In this document: positions 27,131 through 35,034 of the stretch, piece by piece
Layout: every line of letters begins with the position of its first letter
Position numbering within the stretch: the stretch's first letter is position 1
Assembly (NCBI GenBank): GCA_900316745.1
Contig: ONEB01000006.1
Span: forward strand, 124,001 to 188,000
Direction of reading: 5' to 3'
DNA from: an uncultured Eubacteriales bacterium
GTDB lineage: Bacteria > Bacillota > Clostridia > Oscillospirales > Oscillospiraceae
Length of the DNA stretch: 64,000 nucleotides
Made by a program: the position numbers and the translations under genes
The notes under the pieces: generated by a model
Told to the model about the DNA's origin: nothing
The model's input: only the letters and a program-made list of their open reading frames with translations
Database searches by the model: none

Positions 27131-29038
27131 ATGGGATTTTCGTACTTGAATAATATGCCGCTCGCGCAGGCGCGAAAAGCGTATCTCGCGCGGCTCATTG
27201 AGAGCGGCTTTGCGAGCCGGACGGAGACGGTGCCTGTGCCGGAAAGCTGCGGGCGGTTTACGGCGCGGGCGGTCTACGCCGCCATCAGCGCGCCGCACTA
27301 CGCGGCCTCCGCCATGGACGGCATCGCCGTCCGCGCGCACGACACGTTCGGCGCCACGGAGACCACGCCCGTCACGCTGAAAGCGGGGCAGTATGTCGTG
27401 GTCGATACCGGCGACCCGATCCCCGAGGGCTGCGACGCCGTGATCATGGTGGAGGAGCTCGTGCGCACGGAGGACGGCGTTACGATCCACGCCGCCGCCG
27501 CGCCGTGGCAGCATATCCGCCAGATCGGCGAGGACGTCTGCGCCGGGGAGATGATCCTGCCCGGAGCCATGGAGATCACGCCCGCCGCCATCGGCGCGAT
27601 GCTCGCCGGCGGCGTGCTGGAGGTCGAGGTCATCGCGGCGCCGCGCGTCGCCATCATCCCGACGGGCGACGAGATCGTGCCGCCCTGCGCCGATCCGAAG
27701 CCGGGCGACATTCTGGAGTTCAATTCCTCCATTTTCTCCGCCATGCTGCGCCGCTGGGGCGCCGAGCCCGTGACCTATCCGATTGTAAAGGATGACTTCG
27801 ACGCCATCCGCGCCATGGTGGAGCGGGCTGCTGACGCGTGCGATATCGTACTCGTGAACGCGGGCTCCAGCGCCGGGCGCGAGGACTATACCGCGTCCGT
27901 GATCGCCTCGCTCGGCGAGGTCGTGTATCACGGCATTGCCATCAAGCCCGGCAAACCCACGATTCTCGGACGCGTCGGGGCAAAGCCTGTGCTCGGCATT
28001 CCGGGCTATCCCGTCTCGGGCATCATCGTGATCGATAATCTCCTGCGCCCCGTCCTCGACCACTGGTTCCGGCAGGGACCGGACGGCACGCACCTCGTCA
28101 CTGCGACGCTCACGCGCCCGGTGGTGTCGGGGCTCAAATACGAGGAGTTTGTGCGCGTGCGCATGGGCTATGTGGGCGACAGGCTCATGGCGTCGCCCCT
28201 CGCGCGCGGAAGCGGCGTCGTCACGTCGTTCATGAAAGCCGACGGCATCCTCACGGTCCCGCAGGGGCTGGAGGGCTATCCCGCCGGGGAGACCGTCACG
28301 GTGCGGCTTTTGAGCGAGGAGCACCGCCTGCGCAATACCCTCGTCGTCATCGGCAGCCACGATCCGCTGCTGGATGAGCTCGCGGATATGCTCCACAGCG
28401 ACGCGCCGGAGCTCTACATGAGCTCTGCCCACGTCGGCTCGATGGGCGGCATCATGGCCGTGCGGCGCGGCGAGGCGCACGCGGCGGGCATCCATCTGCT
28501 CGATACCGAGACGGGCGTGTATAACCTGAGCTTTCTGAAAAAATACTTCCCCAACGGCGGCGTCAAACTCCTGCGCTGCGTCGGGCGTCAGCAGGGGCTG
28601 ATGCTTCCGAAAGGGAATCCGATGGGCATCCGGTGCTTTGCGGACATTGCCCGCCCCGGTCTGCGGTACGTCAACCGCCAGAAGGGCAGCGGCACACGCA
28701 TTCTGATGGACTACCTCTGCCAGACCGACGGGGTCGATCCCGCGGCGGTCTACGGCTATGAGCGCGAGGAGCTCACGCATACCTCCGTCGCCGTGCAGAT
28801 CGCGGGCGGCAGCGCCGACGCCGGACTCGGCATCTATTCGGCGGCAAGCCTGTATGATCTGGACTTCCTCCCGATCTGCATCGAGGAATATGACCTGCTC
28901 GTGCCGGACAGCGCCTGGGACACGCCGATGGTGCAAAAGCTCGTGGAGCTTCTGAAGAGCGACAAGTTCCGCGATCGCATCGAGGCCATGGGCGGCTACA
29001 CGCTCGACCGCCCGGGAACGCTCATCGAACTGGATTAA
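27131..29038 (+). CDS. moeA: MoeA fused to periplasmic-binding-like domain (second copy)
   Basis: 635 residues. Residues 1-400 are a full MoeA: SAMDGIAVRAHDTFGA, VVDTGDPIPEGCDAVIM, IPTGDEIV, LVNAGSSAGREDY, IKPGKPTILG and GIPGYPVSG. From about 405 a PBP-like domain of the PF12727 class follows (LVVIGSHDPLLDELADML; GMNRQKGSGTRILMDYL-like NRQKGSGTR; GGSADAGLGIYSAA). It lacks a signal peptide, so it is a cytosolic ligand sensor or metal/pterin binder. Paired MoeA proteins in anaerobes may divide Mo and W. A bidirectional terminator ends the two-gene unit. Confidence 0.9.
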   Translation: MGFSYLNNMPLAQARKAYLARLIESGFASRTETVPVPESCGRFTARAVYAAISAPHYAASAMDGIAVRAHDTFGATETTPVTLKAGQYVVVDTGDPIPEGCDAVIMVEELVRTEDGVTIHAAAAPWQHIRQIGEDVCAGEMILPGAMEITPAAIGAMLAGGVLEVEVIAAPRVAIIPTGDEIVPPCADPKPGDILEFNSSIFSAMLRRWGAEPVTYPIVKDDFDAIRAMVERAADACDIVLVNAGSSAGREDYTASVIASLGEVVYHGIAIKPGKPTILGRVGAKPVLGIPGYPVSGIIVIDNLLRPVLDHWFRQGPDGTHLVTATLTRPVVSGLKYEEFVRVRMGYVGDRLMASPLARGSGVVTSFMKADGILTVPQGLEGYPAGETVTVRLLSEEHRLRNTLVVIGSHDPLLDELADMLHSDAPELYMSSAHVGSMGGIMAVRRGEAHAAGIHLLDTETGVYNLSFLKKYFPNGGVKLLRCVGRQQGLMLPKGNPMGIRCFADIARPGLRYVNRQKGSGTRILMDYLCQTDGVDPAAVYGYEREELTHTSVAVQIAGGSADAGLGIYSAASLYDLDFLPICIEEYDLLVPDSAWDTPMVQKLVELLKSDKFRDRIEAMGGYTLDRPGTLIELD

Positions 29039-29044
29039 AGACAC

Positions 29045-29074
29045 GAAACCCGCCTCCACATTGAGGCGGGTTTC
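29045..29074. terminator. Bidirectional terminator between moeA pair and tupC
   Basis: GAAACCCGCCTC / GAGGCGGGTTTC, a 12-base-pair perfect stem with a CACATT loop. Confidence 0.85.
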
Positions 29075-29079
29075 ATTGC

Positions 29080-29733
29080 TTATGCGCCATAGAATTCCAG
29101 AAACGCTTTCGTTTCGGGCTCCTTCGGATCTTTGAGCATGCGTTTTGTCTCGCCCTGCTCGATGAGCCTGCCCCTGTGCAGGAACAGGAGGCGGCCGGCG
29201 GTGCGCTCCGCCTGGGCGAGACTGTGCGTGATGAGCAGCACCGCGCAGCCCGTCTCTGCGCATGCTCCGGTGATGAGCTGCTCGGCTGCGAGCGTGCTCT
29301 CCATGTCCATGGCGGCAGTCGGCTCGTCGAGGATCAGCACGTCATAGTCCGCCATCAGCAGGCGGGCGAGCGCCATTTTCGCGGTCTCGCCGCCGGAGAG
29401 GCGCTTGGCGCTTCGCTTCGCAAGCGCGGAAAGCCCCAACGCCTGGGTGATGCGCGCCATGCGCTCTTCGTCCGCGCCGTTCAGGGCAATGTTGCGCTGC
29501 AGCGACATGCGGAACGCAAAGCTCTTCTGCGGCAGATATCCCACGCGCGCGTCGAGTTCGGCGCGCGTTTTTTTGTCGGCGGGCTCCAGACCCGCAAGCA
29601 CCTTTGCCAGCGTGGATTTGCCGCTGCCGTTGGCGCCGATCACGGCGGTGACGGTGCCGGGCGCGAGCTCGACGGACGGCATCGTGAGCACGGTCGCACC
29701 GCCGTAGGATTTCGTAAAGGGCACGGTCTTCAT
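29080..29733 (-). CDS. tupC: Tungstate ABC transporter ATP-binding protein
   Basis: 217 residues. ATG 29733 overlaps the tupB stop (ATGA), and GGAGG lies 8 bases upstream. Walker A GANGSGKST, signature LSGGE, Walker B VLILDEPT and switch LLITHS are intact. No C-terminal regulatory domain is present. It powers import with TupB; the assignment to tungstate comes from the TupA protein of the same operon. Confidence 0.88.
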   Translation of the reverse strand: MKTVPFTKSYGGATVLTMPSVELAPGTVTAVIGANGSGKSTLAKVLAGLEPADKKTRAELDARVGYLPQKSFAFRMSLQRNIALNGADEERMARITQALGLSALAKRSAKRLSGGETAKMALARLLMADYDVLILDEPTAAMDMESTLAAEQLITGACAETGCAVLLITHSLAQAERTAGRLLFLHRGRLIEQGETKRMLKDPKEPETKAFLEFYGA

Positions 29734-30416
29734 CGGCTCAGCCTCCATTGCATCAGCGAAAACAGTGCGTTCACGACGAGTGATACGCCGAGCAGAATGA
29801 TCCCCAGCGCAATGCCGAGGGAGAAGTTGCCCCGGTTCGTGTACTGCATGATGGCGGTCGTCATGACGTTCGTTTTCCATGCGATCGCGCCGCCGACCAT
29901 CGCGACCGCGCCGACTTCGGCGATCGCGCGCGAAAAGCCGAGCAGATACGTCGAGAAGATGGGATACACGCACTCATTCACGAGCAGGGCAAAGGTCTTG
30001 CCGCGTGAAAACAGAAGCCCCCGCGCCGTCTCGCGCAGCTGCGGCGCGACGCCCGCGGCAAAGGTCTCCATGCTGCCGATCACGATTGGCGTGATGAGCA
30101 CGACCTGCGCCAGCACCATGAGCCGCACCGTGAACAGCGCGTGCAGATGGCGAAACGGTCCCACGCCGGAAAAAAGCATATAGAACAAAAGGCCGCAGAC
30201 TACGGGCGGCATGCCCATCAGCGTGCGGTTTAAGACCACGAGCGCCTGCCGGGCGCGAAACCGCGCCGACCCCAGCAGAATGCCGAGCGGCACACCGATC
30301 AAAAGCGCGAGCAGGGAGCTCATGAGCGTCATCCGCGCCGTGGTGCCGAGGATGTTCATCAGCTCCCGATCCGCCGAGAGGATCAGCGCTATGGCTTTTT
30401 GCAGGGCTGTTTGCAT
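29730..30416 (-). CDS. tupB: Tungstate ABC transporter permease
   Basis: About 228 residues with five or six helices. ATG 30416 has AAAGGA 9 bases upstream; the earlier in-frame start is not supported. GFSRAIAEVGAVAMVGGAI is the EAA-type coupling loop, in the form seen in tungstate and molybdate permeases. It lies between tupA and tupC on one transcript and overlaps tupC by 4 bases. Confidence 0.88.
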   Translation of the reverse strand: MQTALQKAIALILSADRELMNILGTTARMTLMSSLLALLIGVPLGILLGSARFRARQALVVLNRTLMGMPPVVCGLLFYMLFSGVGPFRHLHALFTVRLMVLAQVVLITPIVIGSMETFAAGVAPQLRETARGLLFSRGKTFALLVNECVYPIFSTYLLGFSRAIAEVGAVAMVGGAIAWKTNVMTTAIMQYTNRGNFSLGIALGIILLGVSLVVNALFSLMQWRLSR

Positions 30417-30441
30417 GGCAAGCGTCCTTTCCGAACAGAAT

Positions 30442-30468
30442 GCCGGGGGTGCTGAACGCACCCCCGGC
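30442..30468 (-). terminator. Intercistronic hairpin between tupA and tupB
   Basis: GCCGGGGGTGC / GCACCCCCGGC is an 11-base-pair stem with a five-base loop. On the minus strand no T-tract follows, so it looks like an mRNA-stabilising element between binding-protein and permease genes rather than a full terminator. Confidence 0.6.
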
Positions 30469-30484
30469 GTTTTGGGTGGGTGGT

Positions 30485-31489
30485 TTATTCCATAATACCG
30501 CCGTTTGCGACAAAGGTCAAATAGGTGGCCTTATCCGTGAGGATGTAGCCGCCCATCTCCTCGGCCATCACGAGGCAGGTGCCCATGCCGGCGTTCGCGG
30601 AGATGTACCAGTCGGTGTAGTCCGCGAAGCTCTCGGCTTCCTCGGTGATGCCGAGCGCCTCGGGCCAGAGGGAGAGCTCCTTGGTGTGCGTGCCGGAGCC
30701 GTCACCGCGCGAGATGAATTTGTATTTGCCGTCGGCAATGCTCTGGAATGCCGCGAGCACGTTCTCCGCGTCCTTGACGCCTGCGGGATCGTCCGCCGGG
30801 CCGCAAAGGACGAAGTAGTTATACATATAGGTCAGACGCGCGGCGTCCATGCCGTCGATGACACGGGCAAAGCCCTTTTCGGCAAAGGCCTCTTCCTTGG
30901 CCTTCGCGTGCACGAGGATCACGTCGGCGTTGCCCATCTCGGCGTTGGCGATCGCCTTGCCGGTGCCGGCGGAGTAGACCTCGACCTCATAGCCGTACTT
31001 GTCCTCGAACATCGGCAGCAGATAGCCGAGCAGACCGGAATCGTTCACGCTCGTCGTGGTGGACAGGCGCACGAGCTTTGTCTCCTCGGTCGCCTTGGGG
31101 ATCTCGGCGGTCGAGACCGGGCGCTCGTCTTTCAGATAGAACAGATGGTCGCCGAACTCCTCAACGCCGTATTCCGCGGCTGCGGCCTGACCCTCTTCGC
31201 TGAGCATCCAGTTGATGAGCGCGTCCGCGCCGATGGTGTTGAGCTTCACGTCCGCGACCGCGTTGCCGTCGGCGTCGACAAAGGGCGCGTCGGGGTTCAC
31301 GGCCAGCAGCGTGTAGTTGTTGATCATGCTGTCATCCGCTTCTTTCAGGATGACGGTGTTCAGCGCGGCGGCTTCCTCCACGGGGGCGGAAGCGTCGGGC
31401 GCTGCGCTCTCGGCGGGCTTGTCAGCGGCGCATGCGCACAGCGCAAACACCATCAGCACCGCCAGAAACAGGGACAGATACTATTTCAT
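30485..31489 (-). CDS. tupA: Circularly permuted tungstate-binding protein with an amber codon at position 3
   Basis: Extracytoplasmic tungstate-binding lipoprotein. From ATG 31489 (GGAGG upstream) the frame reads Met-Lys-TAG, then YLSLFLAVLMVFALCAC, a normal lipobox signal. One base change (for example AAG to TAG) would explain the stop. Otherwise GTG 31459 gives 324 residues with a signal too short to work. The order is unusual. Residues 33-111 (numbering from GTG 31459) hold what is normally the C-terminal part (VILKEADDSMINNY, LAVNP, ALINWMLSEEGQ). Only then comes the family start VRLSTTTSVNDSGLL (130-144) and SRGDGSGTHTKE. The protein ends just after TDKATYLTF. Both lobes are complete but circularly permuted. 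It is first in the operon tupA-tupB-tupC. Confidence 0.85.
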
Positions 31490-31606
31490 GGTTTTCCTCC
31501 TCTTTTTTAAGCGTGAAAAAACCTCGTTCCCAAGCCGAATGGGCGCAGCATCGCTGCGTCGATTCTGACTCCGGAAAGAGGCTCGTCCACCGCTTTTCAG
31601 ATTCCG
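31490..31606 (-). promoter_or_regulatory. Structured 5' leader of tupA (candidate attenuator or riboswitch)
   Basis: Predicted transcript of about 117 bases. In RNA order: GCCTCTTTC, a hairpin CGCAGC-GAT-GCTGCG, a hairpin CCCA...TGGG, then GAACGAGG directly followed by TTTTTT. CCTCTTTC pairs with GAACGAGG (7 of 8), closing a multibranched fold in front of the T-tract. This looks like conditional termination. A Moco/Tuco-type sensor is possible given the genes, but I cannot confirm a consensus match. Confidence 0.4.
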
Positions 31607-31612
31607 TTTCTG

Positions 31613-31641
31613 ATTGTAGCACCACCGGCAACACATTGCAA
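31613..31641 (-). promoter_or_regulatory. tupABC promoter
   Basis: On the minus strand: TTGCAA, a 17-base spacer ending TGC, then TACAAT, an extended -10 promoter. Confidence 0.7.
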
Positions 31642-31757
31642 TGATAGTCAACAATTTGACGATAATTTGTTGGAAAAAGGACTGTTCAAATGCGCGCGGA
31701 GGGTATATAATTAATTTTAATTAAGAATATCGACAGAATTGAACCGAGGTGATCTCT

Positions 31758-34700
31758 TTGACAAACTACTGCGGTTATATGGGCAAGGTCCTGCTGCTGG
31801 ATCTCACCACGCGCACGGCGGAGGAATATCCCTGGTCGGACCGCGACCGCGAGCTGTACATCGGCGGCAAGGCCATGGCCTCGAAGATCCTCTACGATAA
31901 TCTCACCGGCGCCGAGGATCCCTTTGGACCGGAGAATCTCATCGTGATTGCGACTGGCCCGATCACGGGCACCGGCGCGCCGAGCTCCAACCGCTTCGAC
32001 GTTTCGTCCCTCTCGCCGCTCACGGGCATCACGGCCTCGTCCAACTGCGGCGGCAACTTCGGCCACTACCTGAAAAAGGCGGGGCTGGACGCGCTGATCG
32101 TGCGCGGCAGGTGCGACACGCCGACCTGGGTGGAGATCGAAAATGACACGATCCGCTTCCATGACGCGTCGGGGCTCTGGGGCATGCGCGTATCCGAGAC
32201 GCAGGAGGAGATGCAGAAGGCGCTTGACGAAAGCCATGAAAAGAAGGTCAAGTGCGGCATGGTCGTCATCGGACCGGCGGGCGAGAACCTTGTGCGCTAC
32301 GCCTCCGTCATGTCGGGCGAGCGCGCCGCCGGACGCGCCGGCATGGGCGCGGTCTTCGGCAGCAAAAATCTCAAGGGCATCACCGCCACGGGCAAGGCCA
32401 TGGCGAAGATCTACAATCAGGAGAAGACCTCCGAGCAGCGCAAAAAGTGGATCCAGTACGTCCGCTCCCATCCGATTACGGGCGACCGCCTCCCGCGCAT
32501 GGGTACGGCGAGCCTGATGACTCCGATGCAGGAGCACAGCGCGCTCATGACACACAACGCCGCCGAGGGCACGTTCGAGGGATATGACAAGATCAACGGC
32601 GAGGCGATGGAGGCGTATCAGGAGGGCAACAACGGCTGCCTGACCTGCCCGATCCGCTGCTCGCGGCGTGTGCCGCACGACGGGCGCTTCATCAAGGGCC
32701 CGGAGCTGGAGACGCTGGGTCTGTTCGGCAGCCAGCTTCTCAACGACAATCTCGAGCAGATCTGCCAGTGGAACTATGAGATCGATGAGCTCGGCATGGA
32801 CACGATCTCCTGCGGCGGCACGATCGCCTGGGCGATGGAGGCAAACAAGCGCGGACTTTGGAACTGCGGCCTGAACTTCGGCGAGACCGATGGCATCTCG
32901 CAAGTGCTGGAGGACATTGCCTACCGGCGCGGCATCGGGGCAGAGCTTGCCGAGGGCAGCAAGCGTCTGAGCGAGAAGTACGGCGGCAAAGACTTTGCCA
33001 TTCACTCCAAGGGCATGGAGCTCTCGGCATACGAGCCGCGCAGCGCCTTCGGCCAGGGTCTTGGCTACGCGGTGTCGAACCGCGGCGGCTGCCACTTAAA
33101 CGGCGGCTACCTCATGGCGGTGGAGGGGCTCGGCATGAATGTGAAAGGCCGCACGCCGCGCGGCAAGGCCGATCTCTGCATGACGATGCAGGATCTCATG
33201 GAGAGCATCTCCATGGGCGGGCAGTGCCTGTTCACGTCGTTTTCCGTGTTCCCGCCTTTCCTGGTCAAGGAGAACAAGGGCTGGTTTGCGCGCCTGATCG
33301 ATAAGATCGTGCCGTTCATCGGCCCGTTCGTGCGCATCCTGAACAAGGTGCCCGAAATCGCGTTTTTCCAGATCCCGCTGATTCCGTATACCTACGAGCT
33401 GAACAACACCGTCGGCATGAAGATGAACGTCGGGCGCTTCATCCGCAACGGCGAGCGCAGCTATAATGTCGAGCGCGCCGTGAACGCGAAGTTCGGCGTC
33501 TCGGCGGCAAATGACAAGCTTCCCAAGCGGCTCACCCACGAGCTTCAGGATCCGAAGGATCCCAACTCGAAGGTGCCGCTGGAAAAGATGAAAAAGGTCT
33601 ATTACCGCGCCCGCGGCTGGGAGAAAAACGGCCTCCCGAGCGAGAAAAAGCTCCGGCGGCTCGGCATCGAGTCCGGTTCGGGCGTACAAGAGAAGAGAAG
33701 GAGAGGAATGAACATGCTCAAAAAGATTTACTACCGCGTGTACCAGTTTTTCTTCAACATCGGCGGACACTTCCTGCATTGGCGCAGACCGATCCAGGTT
33801 TCTGGCATCGGCAGCGCGGAGAAGATCCCCGAGATCCTGAAGAAGGAAAAGGTCACCAAGGCTATGATCGTCACGGGTCCGAGCGTCGGCAAGAAGCTTG
33901 CGCCGATTGTCACCGCCGCTTTGGACAAGGCGGGGATTCCATGGGTCATGTTCGCCGAGGTCGAGGCCAATCCCCGCGTCAGCACGGTCGAGAAGGTCCG
34001 CGCCATGTATGTGGAAAACGGTTGCGACGGCTTCATCGCCATCGGCGGCGGCTCCCCGATGGACTCCGCCAAGGCCGCTGCCGCCCGCGTCGTGCGCCCG
34101 AACAAGCCCGTCGGCAAGATGGCGGGTCTGCTGCGCGTACTGAAAAAGCTCCCGCCCTTCATCGCCGTCCCGACCACGGCGGGCACCGGCTCCGAGACGA
34201 CGATCGCCGCCGTCATCACGGACGACGAGACGCACCACAAATACGCGGTCATGGATCTGACGCTCGTGCCGAAGTACGCCGTGCTCGATCCTGAGATGAC
34301 ACGCGGTCTGCCGCCGAAGATTACCGCCGCCACGGGCATGGACGCCCTGACGCACGCGGTCGAGGCCTATGTCTGCTGGACGTACAACACCAAGGAGAGC
34401 CTGCGCTGCGCCGAGGAGGCGACGGTTGCGATCTTCAAGTTCCTCGAGCGGGCTTACCGCGACGGCAACGACATGGAGGCGCGCACGGAGATGCTGGTTG
34501 CGTCCTTCAAGGCGGGCTTTGCGTTTACCCGCGCAGGCGTCGGCAACGTCCACGCCATCGCGCACACGCTGGGCGGCCTCTATAACACGCCGCACGGCCT
34601 TGCCAATGCCGTCATTCTGCCGATCGTCCTCGAGGACTACGGCGATGCCGTCTATCCGAGACTCTCGCGTCTCGCGGAGCTCACCGGCGTCTGTACCTCC

Positions 34701-34919
34701 GGCACGCAGGAGGAGAAGGCCAAGGCGTTCATCCGTGAGATCCGCGCCATGAACCAGCGCATGGAGATCCCCACGGGCTTCGACCACATCCAGGAGAAGG
34801 ACATCCCGCAGATGATCACCTGGGCGCTGAAGGAAGCCAACCCCTTCTACCCCGTCCCGGTCGTCTACGACCGCGCCCGCTGCGAGAAAGTCATCCGCAG
34901 AATCATTTCGGAAGCGTAA
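31758..34919 (+). CDS. Tungsten aldehyde:ferredoxin oxidoreductase fused to iron-dependent alcohol dehydrogenase
   Basis: One frame of 1053 residues (TTG 31758, preceded by GAGGTGATC; GTG 31749 is the alternative). Residues 1-640 are a complete AOR: GKVLLLDLTT, ITASSNCGGNFG, GRAGMGAVFGSKNLK. The 4Fe-4S ligands are Cys294-x2-Cys297-x3-Cys301 and Cys490, close to the archaeal AOR positions. From about 655 an iron alcohol dehydrogenase follows: IAIGGGSPMDSAKA binds NAD(P), and Fe ligands are the Asp and His in TGMDALTHAVEAY and the two His in VHAIAHTLGGLYNTPH. Together they could interconvert acid, aldehyde and alcohol. A ribosome site (AAGGAG 33698) before Met at 33714 could also yield free dehydrogenase. 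Divergent from tupABC. Confidence 0.88.
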   Translation: MTNYCGYMGKVLLLDLTTRTAEEYPWSDRDRELYIGGKAMASKILYDNLTGAEDPFGPENLIVIATGPITGTGAPSSNRFDVSSLSPLTGITASSNCGGNFGHYLKKAGLDALIVRGRCDTPTWVEIENDTIRFHDASGLWGMRVSETQEEMQKALDESHEKKVKCGMVVIGPAGENLVRYASVMSGERAAGRAGMGAVFGSKNLKGITATGKAMAKIYNQEKTSEQRKKWIQYVRSHPITGDRLPRMGTASLMTPMQEHSALMTHNAAEGTFEGYDKINGEAMEAYQEGNNGCLTCPIRCSRRVPHDGRFIKGPELETLGLFGSQLLNDNLEQICQWNYEIDELGMDTISCGGTIAWAMEANKRGLWNCGLNFGETDGISQVLEDIAYRRGIGAELAEGSKRLSEKYGGKDFAIHSKGMELSAYEPRSAFGQGLGYAVSNRGGCHLNGGYLMAVEGLGMNVKGRTPRGKADLCMTMQDLMESISMGGQCLFTSFSVFPPFLVKENKGWFARLIDKIVPFIGPFVRILNKVPEIAFFQIPLIPYTYELNNTVGMKMNVGRFIRNGERSYNVERAVNAKFGVSAANDKLPKRLTHELQDPKDPNSKVPLEKMKKVYYRARGWEKNGLPSEKKLRRLGIESGSGVQEKRRRGMNMLKKIYYRVYQFFFNIGGHFLHWRRPIQVSGIGSAEKIPEILKKEKVTKAMIVTGPSVGKKLAPIVTAALDKAGIPWVMFAEVEANPRVSTVEKVRAMYVENGCDGFIAIGGGSPMDSAKAAAARVVRPNKPVGKMAGLLRVLKKLPPFIAVPTTAGTGSETTIAAVITDDETHHKYAVMDLTLVPKYAVLDPEMTRGLPPKITAATGMDALTHAVEAYVCWTYNTKESLRCAEEATVAIFKFLERAYRDGNDMEARTEMLVASFKAGFAFTRAGVGNVHAIAHTLGGLYNTPHGLANAVILPIVLEDYGDAVYPRLSRLAELTGVCTSGTQEEKAKAFIREIRAMNQRMEIPTGFDHIQEKDIPQMITWALKEANPFYPVPVVYDRARCEKVIRRIISEA

Positions 34920-34941
34920 AACAAGATCCATACAGACTCGC

Positions 34942-34968
34942 CGCCCCGGAGGGAAACCCTCCGGGGCG
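34942..34968 (+). terminator. Hairpin after the AOR-ADH gene
   Basis: CGCCCCGGAGGG / CCCTCCGGGGCG, 12 base pairs with an AAA loop and a short ATTT tail. It is a plausible but T-poor terminator. Confidence 0.7.
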
Positions 34969-34970
34969 AT

Positions 34971-34999
34971 TTGCGTCTGAGGCACGAAAGTGCTATAAT
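34971..34999 (+). promoter_or_regulatory. Promoter of the GH13 gene
   Basis: TTGCGT, a 17-base spacer ending TGC, then TATAAT at 34994-34999. Confidence 0.8.
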
Positions 35000-35034
35000 T
35001 TGCGTAGAATCCTGTCGAATGGTGGGTGAAGCGA

